64,000 nucleotides of DNA from Pedobacter polysacchareus (lineage in GTDB: Bacteria; Bacteroidota; Bacteroidia; Sphingobacteriales; Sphingobacteriaceae): positions 310,001-374,000 of the forward strand of contig NZ_JAHYSS010000002.1 in assembly GCF_019802255.1 (NCBI RefSeq), given 5' to 3'. How positions within the stretch are numbered: position 1 is the first letter of the stretch; every line of letters begins with the position of its first letter. A program made the position numbers and the translations under genes. Positions 62,730 through 64,000 of the stretch are shown one piece after another. A model generated the notes under the pieces. That model ran no database searches and had not been told where the DNA came from. It saw nothing but the letters and a program-made list of their open reading frames with translations.

Positions 62730-63158
62730 ATGAAAATTCAGGGAGTTATTGGTGCAGCAATTATGGCTGCTGGCGGATGCTGTCCGCTGATGCGCTTACC
62801 AATTATTGGAAACTGGAACTATTTTGATATAGACACCACATTAGCCATTACTTTTTATGTGGTGGTAGCGGTTGCTTTATTAGGTTCTTTAGCTAATAAA
62901 ATAGGTTTAATCAAATTTGCAGGATGGGCAGCAATTGTATTAGTTGCAATTTCGCTGGTTGGTATTTATTTTAAAGTCAACGATTCTTTTGGCTTCCTTC
63001 ATTTCAAAAAGCTGGTGAGTGTGGCTTCAGGAATGGTGAAACTAAAATGGGGTTGGTATGTGATTCTGGCTGGTGCTGCAATGTTGATCACCGTAAGGAG
63101 ACCAAGGGTGGTATTGGTACAAAAGGGAACACCAGAACTGGCTAAAGAGGTTCTATAA
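62730..63158 (+). CDS. hypothetical four-helix membrane protein
   Basis: 142 residues from the ATG at 62730, 7 nt after gldC; an in-frame start inside gldC (62658) would add an unlikely extension. Four hydrophobic segments: GVIGAAIMAAGGCCPLM, TLAITFYVVVAVALLGSL, FAGWAAIVLVAISLVGIYF and WGWYVILAGAAMLITV. A double Cys near the N-terminus (GGCC) is not in a convincing lipobox. Function unknown; probably co-transcribed with gldC and closed by the terminator at 63196. Confidence 0.75.
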   Translation: MKIQGVIGAAIMAAGGCCPLMRLPIIGNWNYFDIDTTLAITFYVVVAVALLGSLANKIGLIKFAGWAAIVLVAISLVGIYFKVNDSFGFLHFKKLVSVASGMVKLKWGWYVILAGAAMLITVRRPRVVLVQKGTPELAKEVL

Positions 63159-63195
63159 TAGAATAAAAGGGGTTTTGATCACCTCATAAAGCTTA

Positions 63196-63239
63196 AATAA
63201 AAAAAGAGCTGATCGGATCCGATCAGCTCTTTTTTTATT
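63196..63239. terminator. 44-nt perfect palindrome, bidirectional terminator
   Basis: The sequence is self-complementary over 44 nt centred on GGATCC (63215-63220) with seven T/A on the flanks. It lies between converging genes (stop of the four-helix protein at 63158; DUF421 stop at 63246) and would end transcription from both sides. Confidence 0.9.
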
Positions 63240-63245
63240 CTCATT

Positions 63246-63761
63246 TTAATTCAATCCGCCAAGCGCTTTTTGTTTTCTTTTACGCTTGTAATGGCTCTGT
63301 TTAAGGGTGCCGGTTCCGGTAATGATGCTGATGTTTCCATCCACTTCGAAAATAGCGAGTTTCACATCTTTGAATTTCTCCACACCGTGTTCCCGCATGG
63401 CTTCCCTCAATTCATCATCGGTGATGTCGAGTTTAGCCAGTTTCTCAAAATCCAGCTTGCCATTGTGGATCAGAATTTCAGGTTTTTCGGAAAGCAGGTT
63501 TCGGAACTTCTTACTCTTATACATTAGTTTTTTCAGTGCGAAGTTGAGGGCAAACAGAACAGCGGCTGCTACCAATCCACCTAGTAAGCTCGTATTGTTG
63601 CCCACCATCGCATTTTGAACGGCATTACTGATCAGTAAAATCAATACGACATCAGTGGTGTTGAGCTGGGAAAGCTCCTTTTTTCCCGTTAAGCGGATGG
63701 CAACCAGCATAAACGCATAAACGGCAAGACTTCTTAGAATAATATCCAGATATTGGTTCAT
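63246..63761 (-). CDS. DUF421 family membrane protein (YetF/YcaP-like)
   Basis: 171 residues. Two to three N-terminal helices with the family pattern RSLAVYAFMLVAIRLTGKKELSQLNTTDVVLILLISNAVQNAMVGNN (spread over ~10-56), then a soluble C-terminal DUF421 domain (LLSEKPEILIHNGKLDFEKLAKLDITDDELREAMREHG, ~92-130, and KLAIFEVDGNISII). Function of the family is not established. Co-oriented with the methyltransferase gene, 10 nt downstream of it. Confidence 0.9.
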   Translation of the reverse strand: MNQYLDIILRSLAVYAFMLVAIRLTGKKELSQLNTTDVVLILLISNAVQNAMVGNNTSLLGGLVAAAVLFALNFALKKLMYKSKKFRNLLSEKPEILIHNGKLDFEKLAKLDITDDELREAMREHGVEKFKDVKLAIFEVDGNISIITGTGTLKQSHYKRKRKQKALGGLN

Positions 63762-63771
63762 AGGTTTTTGT

Positions 63772-64000
63772 TTAGAAATCGAGTGTCATTTGTCCTTTTT
63801 TACTGATGGCCCTTTCATGATCCAGCAGCCATTTTTTGCGCCATAATTCTCCTGCATAACCAACGAGTTTGCCATTGCTGCCAATCACCCGGTGACAAGG
63901 AACTACAATGGCCAGGTTATTTTTGCCGTTCGCTGCAGCAATTGCCCGAATCGCCAGCACGTTATTTTGCTGCCTGGAGAATTCCAGGTAGGAACAGGTA
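63772..64000 (-). CDS. ogt: O6-alkylguanine-DNA alkyltransferase (N-terminus cut off by window edge)
   Basis: The frame is open to base 64000 and its visible 76 residues read TCSYLEFSRQQNNVLAIRAIAAANGKNN then the active-site motif VVPCHRVIG, with the methyl-accepting Cys in PCHR, and YAGELWRKKWLLDHE near the end. This is the C-terminal half of the Ogt/AdaB family, which repairs O6-methylguanine by irreversible transfer of the alkyl group to that cysteine. An internal GTG would give a false short gene; the homology continues upstream past it, so the gene starts outside the window. Confidence 0.93.
   Translation of the reverse strand, partial: TCSYLEFSRQQNNVLAIRAIAAANGKNNLAIVVPCHRVIGSNGKLVGYAGELWRKKWLLDHERAISKKGQMTLDF

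Noticed and set aside
1..64000. tRNA or rRNA genes, insertion sequences, phage genes
   Set aside because: No tRNA-like T-loop in intergenic DNA, no rRNA core sequence, no transposase, integrase or phage structural protein among the frames read.

Overview
The window looks like chromosomal DNA of a Bacteroidota bacterium, most probably of the Sphingobacteriaceae (Pedobacter-like). This is inferred from gene content: a SusC/SusD pair, the gliding-type genes gldA, gldF, gldG and gldC, the large Bacteroidota-type aromatic amino acid hydroxylase, GldC-like and DUF3810 proteins, the single-chain glycyl-tRNA synthetase, AT-rich intergenic DNA with few Shine-Dalgarno sites, and several matches to the Bacteroidota -7 promoter element TAnnTTTG. 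No rRNA, tRNA, CRISPR array, transposase or phage gene was seen.

Layout. 1-3.5 kb: truncated membrane histidine kinase, a small outer-membrane barrel, a hypothetical protein and a YihY/BrkB membrane protein. 3.5-11.3 kb: aromatic amino acid catabolism, namely hmgA-hppD, a divergent fumarylacetoacetate hydrolase and flavin reductase, and phhA with an SDR and an NlpC/P60 hydrolase. 11.4-16.5 kb: GtrA plus an LTA-synthase-like sulfatase, a lone membrane-anchored glutamate-synthase-like protein and a CAP protein. 17.1-19.6 kb: TonB-dependent siderophore receptor. 19.9-23.6 kb: adiC-adiA, a complete arginine-dependent acid-resistance pair. 23.7-37.6 kb: a long plus-strand run with a CDF-like transporter, a DcaP-like porin, an AraC-type regulator, an OprP-like porin, a DASS dicarboxylate carrier, sdhCAB, and a TolC/HlyD/two-permease export system lacking its own ATPase. 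37.8-41.6 kb: glyS, a GDPD lipoprotein, gldA and a barrel protein. 41.6-48.9 kb: long structured intergenic region, ROK regulator and a SusC/SusD pair with no enzymes. 49-53.4 kb: gldFG, dnaN and DedA. 53.4-60.7 kb (minus): M1 peptidase, pyrC-like dihydroorotase, DUF3810, hscA and a phospholipase C-like protein. 60.8-64 kb: DEAD-box helicase, gldC with two small membrane proteins, DUF421 and a truncated O6-alkylguanine-DNA methyltransferase.

How the parts may fit together. PhhA, HPPD, HmgA and the FAH-family protein make most of a phenylalanine-to-fumarate-plus-acetoacetate route (transaminase and maleylacetoacetate isomerase are not in the window). Two porins of dicarboxylate/anion type, a DASS carrier and a B-type succinate dehydrogenase/fumarate reductase suggest C4-dicarboxylate uptake and respiration, sitting beside the AdiAC proton-consuming antiport cycle. 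A link between these modules is inference from proximity only.

The most notable points are: AdiAC with conserved substrate-binding residues; the closely packed AraC-porin-DASS-sdhCAB-export run; gldA separated from gldFG by a ROK-SusCD block; an inverted repeat with NagC/Mlc-like arms ahead of the ROK gene; a dihydroorotase whose usual HxH motif reads QxH; the large uncharacterised C-terminal half of PhhA; and TAnnTTTG motifs so close to four start codons that leaderless transcripts are possible.
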